Assembly (NCBI GenBank): GCA_020628475.1
Contig: JAHDFB010000026.1
Span: 1-41,401, forward strand
From: Saprospiraceae bacterium
GTDB lineage: Bacteria > Bacteroidota > Bacteroidia > Chitinophagales > Saprospiraceae
Length of the DNA stretch: 41,401 bases
Reading direction: 5' to 3'
Shown here: piece by piece, positions 1-8,449 of the stretch
Layout: each line of letters opens with the position of its first letter
Position numbering within the stretch: the stretch's first letter is position 1
Position numbers and translations under genes: made by a program
Notes under the pieces: generated by a model
What the model was told of the DNA's origin: nothing
Databases searched by the model: none
What the model saw: the letters and a program-made list of their open reading frames with translations, nothing else

Positions 1-40
1 TTATTCTATTTAGGTACACTACATTATTTATTCTCTATCG

Positions 41-51
41 TGTCAATGAAC
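41..51 (-). promoter_or_regulatory. boxA-like antitermination motif (possible rRNA leader)
   Basis: On the minus strand this reads GTTCATTGACA, which resembles the boxA-type element found in Bacteroidota rRNA leaders and spacers. It lies about 150 nt downstream of the strong promoter at 201-233. It is followed by about 40 AT-rich bases to the window edge, so a 16S gene could start just outside. The rRNA itself is not in the window, so the assignment is inference. Confidence 0.4.
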
Positions 52-200
52 TTTTATATTTTAGATTATTCTAATGCGTTAATAAATCATTTATAATCAA
101 TTAACTAGAACAAGTAAAATCAATTTGCTTTTTACGAATTTCGACCACATTTACTATTAAACAGATCATGAAACTCAACCCTCATTTTCAAATGGGATTG

Positions 201-233
201 CAAAGATAGGACTATTTAATTCTTACTTCCAAA
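201..233 (-). promoter_or_regulatory. Bacteroidota-type promoter reading towards the left edge
   Basis: On the minus strand a TTTG -33 element (230-233) and a TATCTTTG -7 element (201-208) are separated by 21 nt, which matches the primary-sigma promoter of Bacteroidota. A/T tracts lie just upstream (241-275) and could act as an UP element. No convincing protein ORF follows within the window. With the boxA-like motif at 41-51, a stable-RNA operon beyond position 1 is the best guess. Confidence 0.6.
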
Positions 234-491
234 TTTTTGAGCCAAAAAAAATAATTTATTTTCAATCTTTTTTTGGCCTTTTGGCATTCCCTAAAACCAC
301 CGTCTTAAATGTCGGAATTTACCACCCCTTAAAGAAGATAATTTGGCTCGCGGCAAGCCTCGCCAAACCAGTCTAAAAATCTTTTTTTGCAATATTCGGA
401 ATTGAATTATGTATAGCTTAGATCGATCGGATATAAGTTATTTTACACCTTCAATTTAAGCGAACATTTTGGGCGTAAGCCCCCCGAAAAA
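234..491. other. Non-coding stretch with three inverted repeats
   Basis: No gene is seen here. The stretch holds a perfect 10-bp inverted repeat (GCCAAAAAAA at 241-250 with its complement at 268-277), a TTTGGC/GCCAAA hairpin at 342-367 with a GC-rich loop, and a GGGC-gtaa-GCCC hairpin at 471-482 just past the crtB stop. Any of these could end crtB transcription, but none has a clear minus-strand T-tract, so I do not name one as the terminator. Confidence 0.4.
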
Positions 492-1328
492 CTAAATAAG
501 ATTTAAAGAATTTCTAACAGCACTGCTGAATAACAAATAGACCTTCTTCGAATCAGGAACTCGGATTCTCTCCTCGGACAATGTAGCGGCAGGAGCTTTT
601 TTAATTTTCTGAAACAGATTGATATAATATACGTATGCTAAATAAACCCCTAAACGAGACCCTTTAGGCAGCTTCAATATTCCGTTGTAGCCGTCATGAA
701 AGTCCTTGGCAATATCTTCCTCGATTTCTTTTTTCTGAATATTACTGAAATGTTCAAATTCCAAACCTGGGAAATAGGTACGCCCTCGCTCTTCATAATC
801 ACTTTTAATATCACGAAGGAAATTAATTTTCTGAAAAGCACTGCCCAATTTTCTGGCAGGTTCCTTCAAATCATTATATAAGTCCTGATTTCCTTCCGTA
901 AATACTTTCAAACACATCAGTCCTACAACTTCCGCACTACCATATATATACTTATTATAGCTATGCCATTCATAAGTGGTCTTATCTAAATCCATTTCCA
1001 TACTATCCAAGAAGGCATCGATTAGATCCGCATCGATTCCGTATTGATGCACTGTCTTTTGAAAAGCATGCAATACCGGATTCAAACTTATTTTTTGTTG
1101 AATCGCCTTGTGGGTATCTTCCCTAAACTCCTTTAAGAGGACTAACTTATTTTGATCGTGAAAGGTGTCTACAATTTCGTCTGCGAATCGAACAAATCCA
1201 TATATATTATATATAGGTGTTCTAAATCGTTGATCAAACAATCGAATCCCCATTGAAAATGAGGTACTGTAGTTATTCGTAATTAACTTACTACATTGTT
1301 GGCACGAATCGTCAAATAACTGTATCAT
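492..1328 (-). CDS. crtB: Phytoene synthase (squalene/phytoene synthase family)
   Basis: Condenses two geranylgeranyl diphosphates to phytoene, the first committed step of carotenoid synthesis. The 278-residue length is normal for the family. Both Mg-diphosphate-binding aspartate motifs are present: DEIVD at 50-54, and DIKSD at 173-177 followed by RGRTYFP. I chose the ATG at 1328, not an upstream in-frame ATG at 1364, because it overlaps the crtI stop as ATGA. That indicates translational coupling, and the upstream alternative would add 12 residues with no family match. It is the second gene of a crtI-crtB operon. No cyclase, ketolase or hydroxylase is adjacent, so the final pigment cannot be inferred. 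Confidence 0.93.
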   Translation of the reverse strand: MIQLFDDSCQQCSKLITNNYSTSFSMGIRLFDQRFRTPIYNIYGFVRFADEIVDTFHDQNKLVLLKEFREDTHKAIQQKISLNPVLHAFQKTVHQYGIDADLIDAFLDSMEMDLDKTTYEWHSYNKYIYGSAEVVGLMCLKVFTEGNQDLYNDLKEPARKLGSAFQKINFLRDIKSDYEERGRTYFPGLEFEHFSNIQKKEIEEDIAKDFHDGYNGILKLPKGSRLGVYLAYVYYINLFQKIKKAPAATLSEERIRVPDSKKVYLLFSSAVRNSLNLI

Positions 1329-2794
1329 CTTATTTGTTTTAGGATTTCTTGAGCTACAACACAACCAGAGATAATAGAAGGCGGCACTCCTGGCCCTGGT
1401 GTCGTTAATTGCCCAGTATAGTATAGATTCTTCAAGTTTTTATTTCTCAGCTTCGGTTTTAAAAAAGCTGTTTGTTTTAATGTATTAGCAAGTCCGTAAG
1501 CATTCCCTTTGAAAGAATTGTATCGACTCTTAAAGTCATTCATCGCAAATGAACGCTTGTAGATAATATGATCTCTGATATCCTGATTGGTTAATTTTTC
1601 CAATCGAGAAATAATCAAATCAAAATATTCTTCTCGTTTTTCCATGGAATCCTCTAATCCAGGCGCCAGTGGCACTAAAAGAAACACGTTTTCCTTACCT
1701 TCCGGTGCCACTGTGTGATCAGTTAATGAAGGAACACAGGTGTAAAACAAAGGAGAACTTGGCCACTTTGGATTATCATAAATTTCTGTAGCATGTAAAT
1801 CGAAGTCCTGATCAAAAAACAAATTATGGTGTTCAAGACCTTGAAGTTTTTTATCTACGCCTATATAGAATAGTAATGAACTCGGAGCCATCACGCGTTT
1901 ATCCCAATATTCTGCGGTATAATTGCGATCCGACTTGTCCAATAGAACTTGATCTACATGTCGATAATCAGCATTGGCAATGACATAATCAGCATGATAA
2001 ACTTGCTTAGAAGTTCTAATTTCTGCGACCTGTCCTTGACTGGATTCAATTTTTTCAACCGCCTCATTATAGCGAAATTCAACGCCTTGTTCCTCGGCAA
2101 TACTTGTCATAGCCTTCACAATCTCATACATACCTCCTTCCGGATACCAAGTACCCAAACTGATATCTGCATAATTCATAAGACTGTATAGTGCCGGCGT
2201 ATTTTGAGGTTTTGCACCAAGAAATAAGACAGGAAATTCTAACAGTTCAACAATCATCGGATTTTTGAACAATTTTCTGATTTGAGATGATATTGAAGAG
2301 AACATCTGTAGTTTCATGGCGGATTTTGCAATACGCAAATCCATAAATTCGCCGATGGAATGACTTGGCTTCCAAACGAATTCGTTCATTCCAACTTCGT
2401 ACTTATATTTTGCTTCCTCCAAAAACTGTTGAAGTTTTTTCCCTGCTCCAGGTTCCAATTTCTCTACCAAATCAATAACCGCCTCTTCTCCTGCTGGAAT
2501 ATCTAACTCTTTACCGTTTTTAAAGAATACCTTATAACTTGGATCCAATCGATGAAGCTTATAAAAGTCACTCGAACGTTTTCCAAAATGTTCATAGAAT
2601 TGTTCGAAAACTTCGGGCATCCAATACCAACTGGGCCCCATATCAAAAGTAAAACCCTGTTCTACAAATTGAGATGCTCGACCACCTGCCATTTCATTTT
2701 TCTCCAAAACAATGACTTCGTGGCCTTCTTTGGCTAAATATGCAGCACTCGATATGCCCGCGAAACCCGAACCGATTATTATTATTCTTGACAT
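1325..2794 (-). CDS. crtI: Phytoene desaturase (CrtI-type FAD enzyme)
   Basis: FAD-dependent carotenoid desaturase that introduces double bonds into phytoene, leading towards lycopene. The 489-residue protein starts with a Rossmann dinucleotide-binding fold (GSGFAG at 8-13, then the acidic strand end and AGGRA at 36-40). It ends with the family C-terminal FAD motif, GQLTTPGPGVPP from about residue 461, followed by SIISG. It is the first gene of the operon and overlaps crtB by 4 nt (ATGA). The short upstream region carries an inverted repeat at 2817-2839 that may be an operator. A sister enzyme such as a ketolase-type CrtI paralogue cannot be excluded from sequence alone, but pairing with crtB favours phytoene as substrate. 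Confidence 0.93.
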   Translation of the reverse strand: MSRIIIIGSGFAGISSAAYLAKEGHEVIVLEKNEMAGGRASQFVEQGFTFDMGPSWYWMPEVFEQFYEHFGKRSSDFYKLHRLDPSYKVFFKNGKELDIPAGEEAVIDLVEKLEPGAGKKLQQFLEEAKYKYEVGMNEFVWKPSHSIGEFMDLRIAKSAMKLQMFSSISSQIRKLFKNPMIVELLEFPVLFLGAKPQNTPALYSLMNYADISLGTWYPEGGMYEIVKAMTSIAEEQGVEFRYNEAVEKIESSQGQVAEIRTSKQVYHADYVIANADYRHVDQVLLDKSDRNYTAEYWDKRVMAPSSLLFYIGVDKKLQGLEHHNLFFDQDFDLHATEIYDNPKWPSSPLFYTCVPSLTDHTVAPEGKENVFLLVPLAPGLEDSMEKREEYFDLIISRLEKLTNQDIRDHIIYKRSFAMNDFKSRYNSFKGNAYGLANTLKQTAFLKPKLRNKNLKNLYYTGQLTTPGPGVPPSIISGCVVAQEILKQIR

Positions 2795-2816
2795 CGTTCA
2801 ATTAGTTGACTCATTT

Positions 2817-2839
2817 AACAAAACAAAAACAGTTTTGTT
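2817..2839 (-). promoter_or_regulatory. Inverted repeat upstream of crtI, possible operator
   Basis: AACAAAAC (2817-2824) and GTTTTGTT (2832-2839) are perfect 8-bp arms with a 7-nt spacer, starting 23 bp upstream of the crtI start codon. Many Bacteroidota carotenoid genes are controlled by MerR/LitR- or MarR-type regulators. No regulator gene is in the window, so the function is inferred from position only. Confidence 0.4.
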
Positions 2840-2880
2840 CAACATTTTGGACTAAAAAGATAAACAAAATTTAAAGACGC

Positions 2881-3645
2881 TTAAATTTCTACCTTCATTT
2901 TTATTTCATACATCGCATAAAACTCAAGCTGATCGTCTACTTTTAACACCAACTTACCGCTGGGATCGACTCCTACAATTTCAGCAACAAATAGACTTCC
3001 GTCCTCTTTTTGGAAGGAAGATAATTCACCTCTTTTATATAAATAGCTTAAATAACTTCGTTTCGTCCAATTGTACTCCCCCTTTCTCAATCGAGTATAA
3101 TATTGTTCAATTTTTTCAAGTAATTTCTTTTCCAGAATAAACAGATCACTTTCTTCTTGCGTGAGTTGAAAGATTGAAATCGGATTTGGAATTTGCTCGG
3201 GAAAGGTTTTTTGATTTGCATTAATTCCTATTCCTAATACACAAGAAGATATTCTTTTCTTAAAAATGCTTTGCTGAATTAATAAGCCAGCAATCTTCTT
3301 ATTCCCCACATAGATATCATTGGGCCATTTGATAGAAACATCACTGGATTGAATTTCCTCTTCTATAAATTCCCTTACCGCTAAGGCTAACATCATACTA
3401 ATATAAAAGCGATCATTGATGGATACGAAACAAGGTCTTAAAATCAAGGACAAACTAAGATTCTGATCCTGATCACTAAACCAACTTCTGCCAATCTGAC
3501 CTTTACCAGCCCCTTGCTTATGTGTCGATATGACAGTTCCTTCATTTGGATTACTTTTTGTAAGTAATTCCATTGCATAGTCGTTTGTAGATGGAACTTC
3601 GTCCAAAAAAATAGTATTAAAGACGATATGAAATATATTCAGCAA
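2881..3645 (-). CDS. birA: Biotin--[acetyl-CoA-carboxylase] ligase, no HTH domain
   Basis: Activates biotin to biotinyl-AMP and transfers it to the biotin carrier of acetyl-CoA carboxylase and other carboxylases. The 254-residue protein has the catalytic signature GAGKGQIGR (45-53, canonical GRGRxGR), then KWPNDI (106-111) and KKIAGLL (from 116), followed by a C-terminal SH3-like domain. There is no N-terminal helix-turn-helix, so it should be a monofunctional ligase and not a repressor. The start must be TTG at 3645: no in-frame ATG exists before the catalytic region, and an in-frame stop lies a few codons upstream. It is divergent from rsfS across 72 bp. Confidence 0.9.
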   Translation of the reverse strand: MLNIFHIVFNTIFLDEVPSTNDYAMELLTKSNPNEGTVISTHKQGAGKGQIGRSWFSDQDQNLSLSLILRPCFVSINDRFYISMMLALAVREFIEEEIQSSDVSIKWPNDIYVGNKKIAGLLIQQSIFKKRISSCVLGIGINANQKTFPEQIPNPISIFQLTQEESDLFILEKKLLEKIEQYYTRLRKGEYNWTKRSYLSYLYKRGELSSFQKEDGSLFVAEIVGVDPSGKLVLKVDDQLEFYAMYEIKMKVEI

Positions 3646-3717
3646 ACGTCTGCGTTTAATTTTCGTAGTTTTGTTGAGTACGAAATTAGAATATTTTCAA
3701 AACTTTAAATAGAGATA

Positions 3718-4095
3718 TTGAATAAACAAACATTAAGTCCAAGTATCGAAGCTTTAAATGAATTGATTATTGACGCGATACAAGATGTTAAAGGAAAAAA
3801 TGTTTTGAAATTGGATTTACGTAAATTAGAATCTGCTCCTGCAGAGTACTTTATAATATGTGAAGGAGATTCTTCTACTCAAATTAAAGCCATTTCAAGA
3901 AAAATTTATCGTAAACTAAAAGATGAATTGAACATTTTGCCCAACCATATGGAAGAGGGGAAAGAAGAAGGTAAATGGATTCTTGTGGATTACTTCAATA
4001 CCATAATCCATGTATTCCACCCGGAAAGTAGACGATTTTATGAATTGGAAGACTTATGGAGTGATGCAGAATTTACTGAATATGAAAACTTATAA
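3718..4095 (+). CDS. rsfS: Ribosomal silencing factor RsfS
   Basis: Binds ribosomal protein L14 and blocks joining of the subunits when nutrients are scarce. The 125-residue length and DUF143/Iojap fold motifs are typical: LDLRKLESAPAEYFIICEG, then the KWILVDYFNTIIHVFHPESRRFYELEDLW region near the C-terminus. Translation must begin at TTG 3718, because an in-frame TAA lies four codons upstream and the first internal ATG is past mid-protein. It is followed 55 nt later by ftsH. The order birA / rsfS-ftsH is common in Bacteroidota. Confidence 0.93.
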   Translation: MNKQTLSPSIEALNELIIDAIQDVKGKNVLKLDLRKLESAPAEYFIICEGDSSTQIKAISRKIYRKLKDELNILPNHMEEGKEEGKWILVDYFNTIIHVFHPESRRFYELEDLWSDAEFTEYENL

Positions 4096-4150
4096 TAAAA
4101 TGTAGAACGATACGCCACCCCTGGCTGTTACGTTTATATAAATAAAAAGA

Positions 4151-6073
4151 ATGGAAGAAAATAAAAATAAAGACGGTAAGAAACCGGGAAAATTTGGCAA
4201 TAATTCCTATTGGATTTACGCCATCATCATTTTCGGAATTCTTATTTTCAATGTTATCATTTACAGCAATAAAGGTAACAGTGAAACGACTACAGAAGAG
4301 TTTTTCGACATGGCAGAAAAAGGCTATATCGAAAAAGTTGAAGTCATCAATAAGAGTTTGGTACAAGTCTATTTGAATGAAGCCGGCAAGAAAGCGAATC
4401 CTGAACTAAAGGAAAACCCGATGTCAAAATATACGCCAGACTACACCTTTGAACTTGGTAGTATTGAAACATTCACTGCAAGAATTAATGATCTAAATAG
4501 AGACAAAGGCGAAGTCGTTTTAAGTCCAAAGTATAAAACCAAACAGAATTATCTATTACCAATATTGAGTTGGTTACTACCTGTATTCCTGATTATTGGA
4601 TTATGGATCTTTTTCATGCGTCGTGTTGGCGGCGGTGGCGGCGGTGGTGGTGCCCAAATATTCAATATTGGAAAATCAAAAGCATCCTTATTTGATGCCA
4701 ATGCTAATGTAAATGTAACCTTCGCCGATGTAGCTGGATTGGACGAAGCTAAAGAAGAGGTAATGGAAGTCGTAGATTTCCTGCAAAATCCTAAAAAATA
4801 TACTTCTTTGGGTGGAAAAATCCCGAAAGGTGTGCTTTTAGTAGGCCCTCCGGGAACTGGTAAAACCTTATTAGCCAAAGCAGTTGCAGGTGAAGCTGGT
4901 GTCCCGTTCTTCTCGATTTCTGGATCAGACTTCGTAGAAATGTTCGTTGGGGTAGGAGCTTCTCGAGTTCGTGACTTATTTAAACAAGCAAGAGAAAAGG
5001 CTCCATGTATTGTGTTTATTGATGAAATTGATGCCATCGGACGAGCAAGAGGTAGAGGGCAAATGCAAGGTGGAAATGATGAACGAGAAAACACCCTCAA
5101 TCAGCTATTGGTTGAGATGGATGGATTCTCCACGGATAAAGGAGTGATTTTAATGGCCGCAACTAACCGTCCAGACATCCTCGATTCTGCATTAATGCGT
5201 CCTGGACGATTTGATCGTCAAATCGGTATTGACAGACCTGATTTGAAAGGTCGTGAAGCCATCTTCAAGGTACATCTCAAAACCATCAAAACAGCCGCAG
5301 AAATGAAGCCGAATGTACTGGCAGAAATGACGCCGGGATTTGCTGGTGCGGAAATCGCAAATGTTTGTAACGAAGCTGCGCTGATTGCAGCCAGAAGGAA
5401 TAAAACCATGGTCGACATGGATGACTTCAATTACGCTTTAGATCGTGTGATTGGTGGTTTAGAAAAGAAAAACAAATTAATTTCTCCACAAGAGAAAGAA
5501 ATCATTGCCTATCACGAAGCTGGACATGCCGTTTGTGGTTGGTTCTTAGAACATGCTTCTCCATTGGTAAAAGTAACCATCGTACCTAGAGGAATTGGTA
5601 CTTTAGGATATGCGCAATACCTTCCGAAGGAAGAGTATATCACCAGAACAGAAGCACTACTAGATCGAATGTGTATGACCTTCGGTGGACGTGCGGCGGA
5701 ACAAATCGTTTTCGGGAAAATCTCTACAGGTGCACAGAGTGACTTGGATCAAGTCACTAAAATGGCTTATAGTATGATTGCCATTTACGGTATGAATGAG
5801 AAAGTAGGTAATGTTTCATTCTATGGAATGCAGCAAGATCAATTTAATAAGCCCTATTCGGATGAAACCGCTAGCTTGATTGATGATGAGGTACGTAAAA
5901 TGGTCGAATCACAATATCTAAGAGCTCAAGAATTATTAACGGAGCGAAGAGAAGAGCTGGAAATTATTGCAAAACATCTCTTAGATAAAGAAGTGTTACT
6001 TAAATCTGACGTAGAAAAATTGGTCGGTCCAAGACCACACGAAAACAGTGGTACTATCTCAGAAGAAGAATAA
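4151..6073 (+). CDS. ftsH: ATP-dependent zinc metalloprotease FtsH
   Basis: Hexameric inner-membrane AAA+ protease that extracts and degrades damaged membrane proteins and some cytosolic regulators. The 640-residue protein has an N-terminal TM helix (about 21-39), a periplasmic domain, and a second TM helix (about 135-156). These are followed by Walker A GPPGTGKT (232-239), Walker B ending DEID (291-294), the second region of homology (about 337-358) and the zinc site HEAGH (455-459). A run of eight glycines (160-167) directly follows TM2; such a linker is flexible and glycine-rich in many FtsH proteins but is unusually pure here. It is probably cotranscribed with rsfS, and transcription ends at the hairpin at 6077-6103. 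Confidence 0.98.
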   Translation: MEENKNKDGKKPGKFGNNSYWIYAIIIFGILIFNVIIYSNKGNSETTTEEFFDMAEKGYIEKVEVINKSLVQVYLNEAGKKANPELKENPMSKYTPDYTFELGSIETFTARINDLNRDKGEVVLSPKYKTKQNYLLPILSWLLPVFLIIGLWIFFMRRVGGGGGGGGAQIFNIGKSKASLFDANANVNVTFADVAGLDEAKEEVMEVVDFLQNPKKYTSLGGKIPKGVLLVGPPGTGKTLLAKAVAGEAGVPFFSISGSDFVEMFVGVGASRVRDLFKQAREKAPCIVFIDEIDAIGRARGRGQMQGGNDERENTLNQLLVEMDGFSTDKGVILMAATNRPDILDSALMRPGRFDRQIGIDRPDLKGREAIFKVHLKTIKTAAEMKPNVLAEMTPGFAGAEIANVCNEAALIAARRNKTMVDMDDFNYALDRVIGGLEKKNKLISPQEKEIIAYHEAGHAVCGWFLEHASPLVKVTIVPRGIGTLGYAQYLPKEEYITRTEALLDRMCMTFGGRAAEQIVFGKISTGAQSDLDQVTKMAYSMIAIYGMNEKVGNVSFYGMQQDQFNKPYSDETASLIDDEVRKMVESQYLRAQELLTERREELEIIAKHLLDKEVLLKSDVEKLVGPRPHENSGTISEEE

Positions 6074-6076
6074 AGG

Positions 6077-6103
6077 AAAGCCCGAGATACTCGGGCTTTT
6101 TTT
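6077..6103 (+). terminator. Rho-independent terminator after ftsH
   Basis: A perfect 10-bp stem (AAAGCCCGAG with its complement), a 3-nt loop and a run of seven T's begin 3 nt after the ftsH stop codon. Confidence 0.92.
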
Positions 6104-6162
6104 ATGCCTTAAACCAAAGTGTTGCTAAATCGTTACACTTTTATTCATCTTTTATTCATACA

Positions 6163-6921
6163 ATGACGCCTCGAATAGTCTACTCTATTTTTCTTGTGAT
6201 GCTGATTGGATGTTTCTCCAATTGTAGTTACCTACCTGAAGAAATTCCCGCGGAAGAATCTCTGCTAATAGAAGAAAACGCCAGATACATTCGAATGCGT
6301 TCAACTGAATCAAACAATAGTCTAGCAGGCATTTTATTTTACCCTGGAGGTCTGGTTGACCCGCACGCATACATCGAAGCACTGAAAGCCTTGGTTCTAG
6401 AAGATCATCGCACAGTTATCATAATGAAAGCACCATCGAATCTAGCCATTATTCGACCAAACCAAGCCAGTTCTATCAGCAAAGAGTTCGAAGATTTAGA
6501 CCAGTGGATAATCGGAGGACATTCTCTAGGAGGTTCTGTTGCCTGTATCGATATTTTTAATCATCCGGATCAATTTGCAGCCTTATTTCTTCTAGCCTCT
6601 TATTCTGTAGACGATTTAAGTAATAGAGATATTCCCATGATTTCCATAACCAGCTCCAATGATTTAGTACTTAATCAAGAAGCCTTCGAAGAAAACAAAA
6701 TCAATCTTCCGGAAGAATTCTCTATTTCCGATCCATCTCAAATTCCAATGGAATCCACTCGAGGAACCACCATCTATTATTCCATTGAAGGAGGAAATCA
6801 TGCTCAATTTGGACAGTATGGTCCTCAAGCGGGTGACGGTGAAGCTGACATTGAATCCAGCGCACAACAAGCACTTGTTATAGAATCGCTTCGATTATTT
6901 TTTCAAAGTAACAATCTATAG
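6163..6921 (+). CDS. Alpha/beta-hydrolase lipoprotein
   Basis: Secreted, lipid-anchored alpha/beta-hydrolase of unknown substrate. A signal peptide ends in the lipobox LIGC with the acylated Cys at 17. The fold elements are an FYPGG oxyanion-region strand (about 59-63), the nucleophile elbow GHSLGG (119-124, Ser121), a likely acid Asp167 (SSNDLVLN) and His213 (GGNHAQFG). The NHAQFG...GPQAGDG pattern near the C-terminus is typical of the Abhydrolase_5 (PF12695) group. The downstream gene begins on the very next base after the TAG stop, so the two form an operon. A cell-envelope esterase or amidase is plausible, but nothing here fixes the substrate. Confidence 0.85.
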   Translation: MTPRIVYSIFLVMLIGCFSNCSYLPEEIPAEESLLIEENARYIRMRSTESNNSLAGILFYPGGLVDPHAYIEALKALVLEDHRTVIIMKAPSNLAIIRPNQASSISKEFEDLDQWIIGGHSLGGSVACIDIFNHPDQFAALFLLASYSVDDLSNRDIPMISITSSNDLVLNQEAFEENKINLPEEFSISDPSQIPMESTRGTTIYYSIEGGNHAQFGQYGPQAGDGEADIESSAQQALVIESLRLFFQSNNL

Positions 6922-7443
6922 ATGAAGTACTCGCTTGCGATCATAGCTATCATACTATCGGGCTTATCTTTACGAGCTCAACACGTATCCTTTAATCTTC
7001 AGGCATTACCAGGATTTTGGCATAATGAAGCTTTGGAAAATTATTACGGGGGTTCTGCTTTCGGTATACAATATCATCAGAAGAGTAAAATTGGACAATG
7101 GGGGCTGGGGATAGAATATAGATCCATCGATTGGGGGAATCAAATTTCTCTGAATATTCCATATACGGTTTACTTAGCGAAAAAAAATAACTGGGATGTT
7201 GCCTTACAATGCGCACCAAGTATTGGACTTGCATTGTTCAGAAATAATCCACTACTTTCTTGGTCTCTCGAAAGTTCTGCTCAACTTCGATGGAAACCAC
7301 AAAACAAATTTAGTTATACACTTGGTGTAGGGTTGCGTTATAGCATAAGTCCTGCGTATCAACAATATGGCTTAATCAATCAACTGGCGGAAACGCCGAT
7401 ACGATTGGGTATTCAATATAAAATCGGAAAAACGAAGAATTAA
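6922..7443 (+). CDS. Secreted outer-membrane-barrel-like protein, unknown function
   Basis: A 173-residue protein with a Sec signal peptide (MKYSLAIIAIILSGLSLRAQ). The body is rich in alternating hydrophobic/polar strands with aromatic ends (GIQYHQKSKIGQWGLGIEYRS; LGVGLRYSIS; LGIQYKIG), as in small outer-membrane beta-barrels. I do not recognise a named family. Its ATG directly abuts the stop codon of the hydrolase lipoprotein, so both are probably made together. Its 3' end overlaps the convergent mevalonate-kinase-like gene by 4 nt. The strand pattern is seen directly; the barrel location is inferred. Confidence 0.75.
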   Translation: MKYSLAIIAIILSGLSLRAQHVSFNLQALPGFWHNEALENYYGGSAFGIQYHQKSKIGQWGLGIEYRSIDWGNQISLNIPYTVYLAKKNNWDVALQCAPSIGLALFRNNPLLSWSLESSAQLRWKPQNKFSYTLGVGLRYSISPAYQQYGLINQLAETPIRLGIQYKIGKTKN

Positions 7444-8297
7444 TTAGGAACCAATGGTATCCAATCAGAAGATCCCGGCCCATTCATACTATAAATCAAA
7501 TAAAATCCTCCACCTCCAGCCCCGCATAACTTAAAAGACAAATCCAAGACTAGTAATTTTCGAACACTTTCTACATCCATCATCTTGGTAAAATACTGCC
7601 ATTGTATGCTCGAAATTTCTTGGATGCATCGTTCAAAAGATGACAAATCATTTTCTAAAAGAGCCCGCATCACCCTACCGTTTAAGGGAATGAGCTCCGC
7701 ATAGATCACTTGTCTAAAATCATCCTCTTCAAGTTTTTTCTTATACCAATCCACCAATGGAGCTGTCGATCTAGACATACCAGAATCAAATAAAAAGAGT
7801 CTATCTAAAATACGGAAGGACTTAGAAATGTCAACGACTTCAAATCCACCATCACGTAAATATATAGCCTGTTTCAGATAAGATACCAAGGGGTCAATGC
7901 CTGAACTAGAACCATGAAAATATGATTCCATTTGTTGAAAATGCGCCCGCAATGGACCCAATTCAACAATATCTACGGTTGAAAAGCAGTCAAAAATAGC
8001 CGCAACAACAGATCCACTAGATCCAGCTCCATAACCACGAGGAATGGAAGACTCTAAATACAGTCCTGCCTGTAATTCCAATTCTAAAGATGTCACATCA
8101 ATGAAATCAGAACATTGATCTCTTAAAAACACCGCATAATCTGCCAATGATTTTCTCGATTCCTGTTCCTTTTTTGAATACTTCCATTGCGCAAAATAAC
8201 CATCAAATGGAATCGCCAAAGAATCCGATCCATGAATGACCGTATATTCTCCAAAAAGGAGAATTTTAGCTGGATATATTCGCGTTTTTTCTATCAA
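7440..8297 (-). CDS. GHMP kinase, mevalonate kinase-like
   Basis: ATP-dependent small-molecule kinase, most likely mevalonate kinase of the isoprenoid (IPP) pathway. The 285 residues show the family order: LLFGEYTVIHGS (13-24), the ATP loop PRGYGAGSSGS (86-96), HGSSSGIDPLVS (128-139) and the C-terminal glycine-rich KLCGAGGGGFYLIY (motif 3). The start is TTG at 8297, because no ATG or GTG lies in frame between the upstream stops and LLFGEY. It stands alone, convergent with the barrel-like gene. It would supply precursor for crtB/crtI 5 kb away, quinones and undecaprenyl carrier. Other GHMP kinases (for example phosphomevalonate kinase) cannot be excluded. Confidence 0.8.
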   Translation of the reverse strand: MIEKTRIYPAKILLFGEYTVIHGSDSLAIPFDGYFAQWKYSKKEQESRKSLADYAVFLRDQCSDFIDVTSLELELQAGLYLESSIPRGYGAGSSGSVVAAIFDCFSTVDIVELGPLRAHFQQMESYFHGSSSGIDPLVSYLKQAIYLRDGGFEVVDISKSFRILDRLFLFDSGMSRSTAPLVDWYKKKLEEDDFRQVIYAELIPLNGRVMRALLENDLSSFERCIQEISSIQWQYFTKMMDVESVRKLLVLDLSFKLCGAGGGGFYLIYSMNGPGSSDWIPLVPN

Positions 8298-8449
8298 TGT
8301 ATTGATGGTAAAATATTTCCTAATTGTACGGAATCCACAATTATGTGAATAGAAATTGACATTTCAAAGAAAAACAAATAACATTCATCCAATATTCGTT
8401 TTCATTCATTGAATTATTTATAAATTGTGAGGTAATAAAAACTAAAACT

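Noticed and set aside
110-169. A 22-codon frame on the minus strand behind the promoter at 201-233.
   Set aside because: Too short and AT-driven; the promoter is better explained by a stable-RNA operon beyond the edge.
241-277. GCCAAAAAAA inverted repeat as a terminator for crtB.
   Set aside because: It is over 200 bp past the crtB stop and its stem is nearly all A-T; it may be part of the upstream A/T region of the leftward promoter instead.
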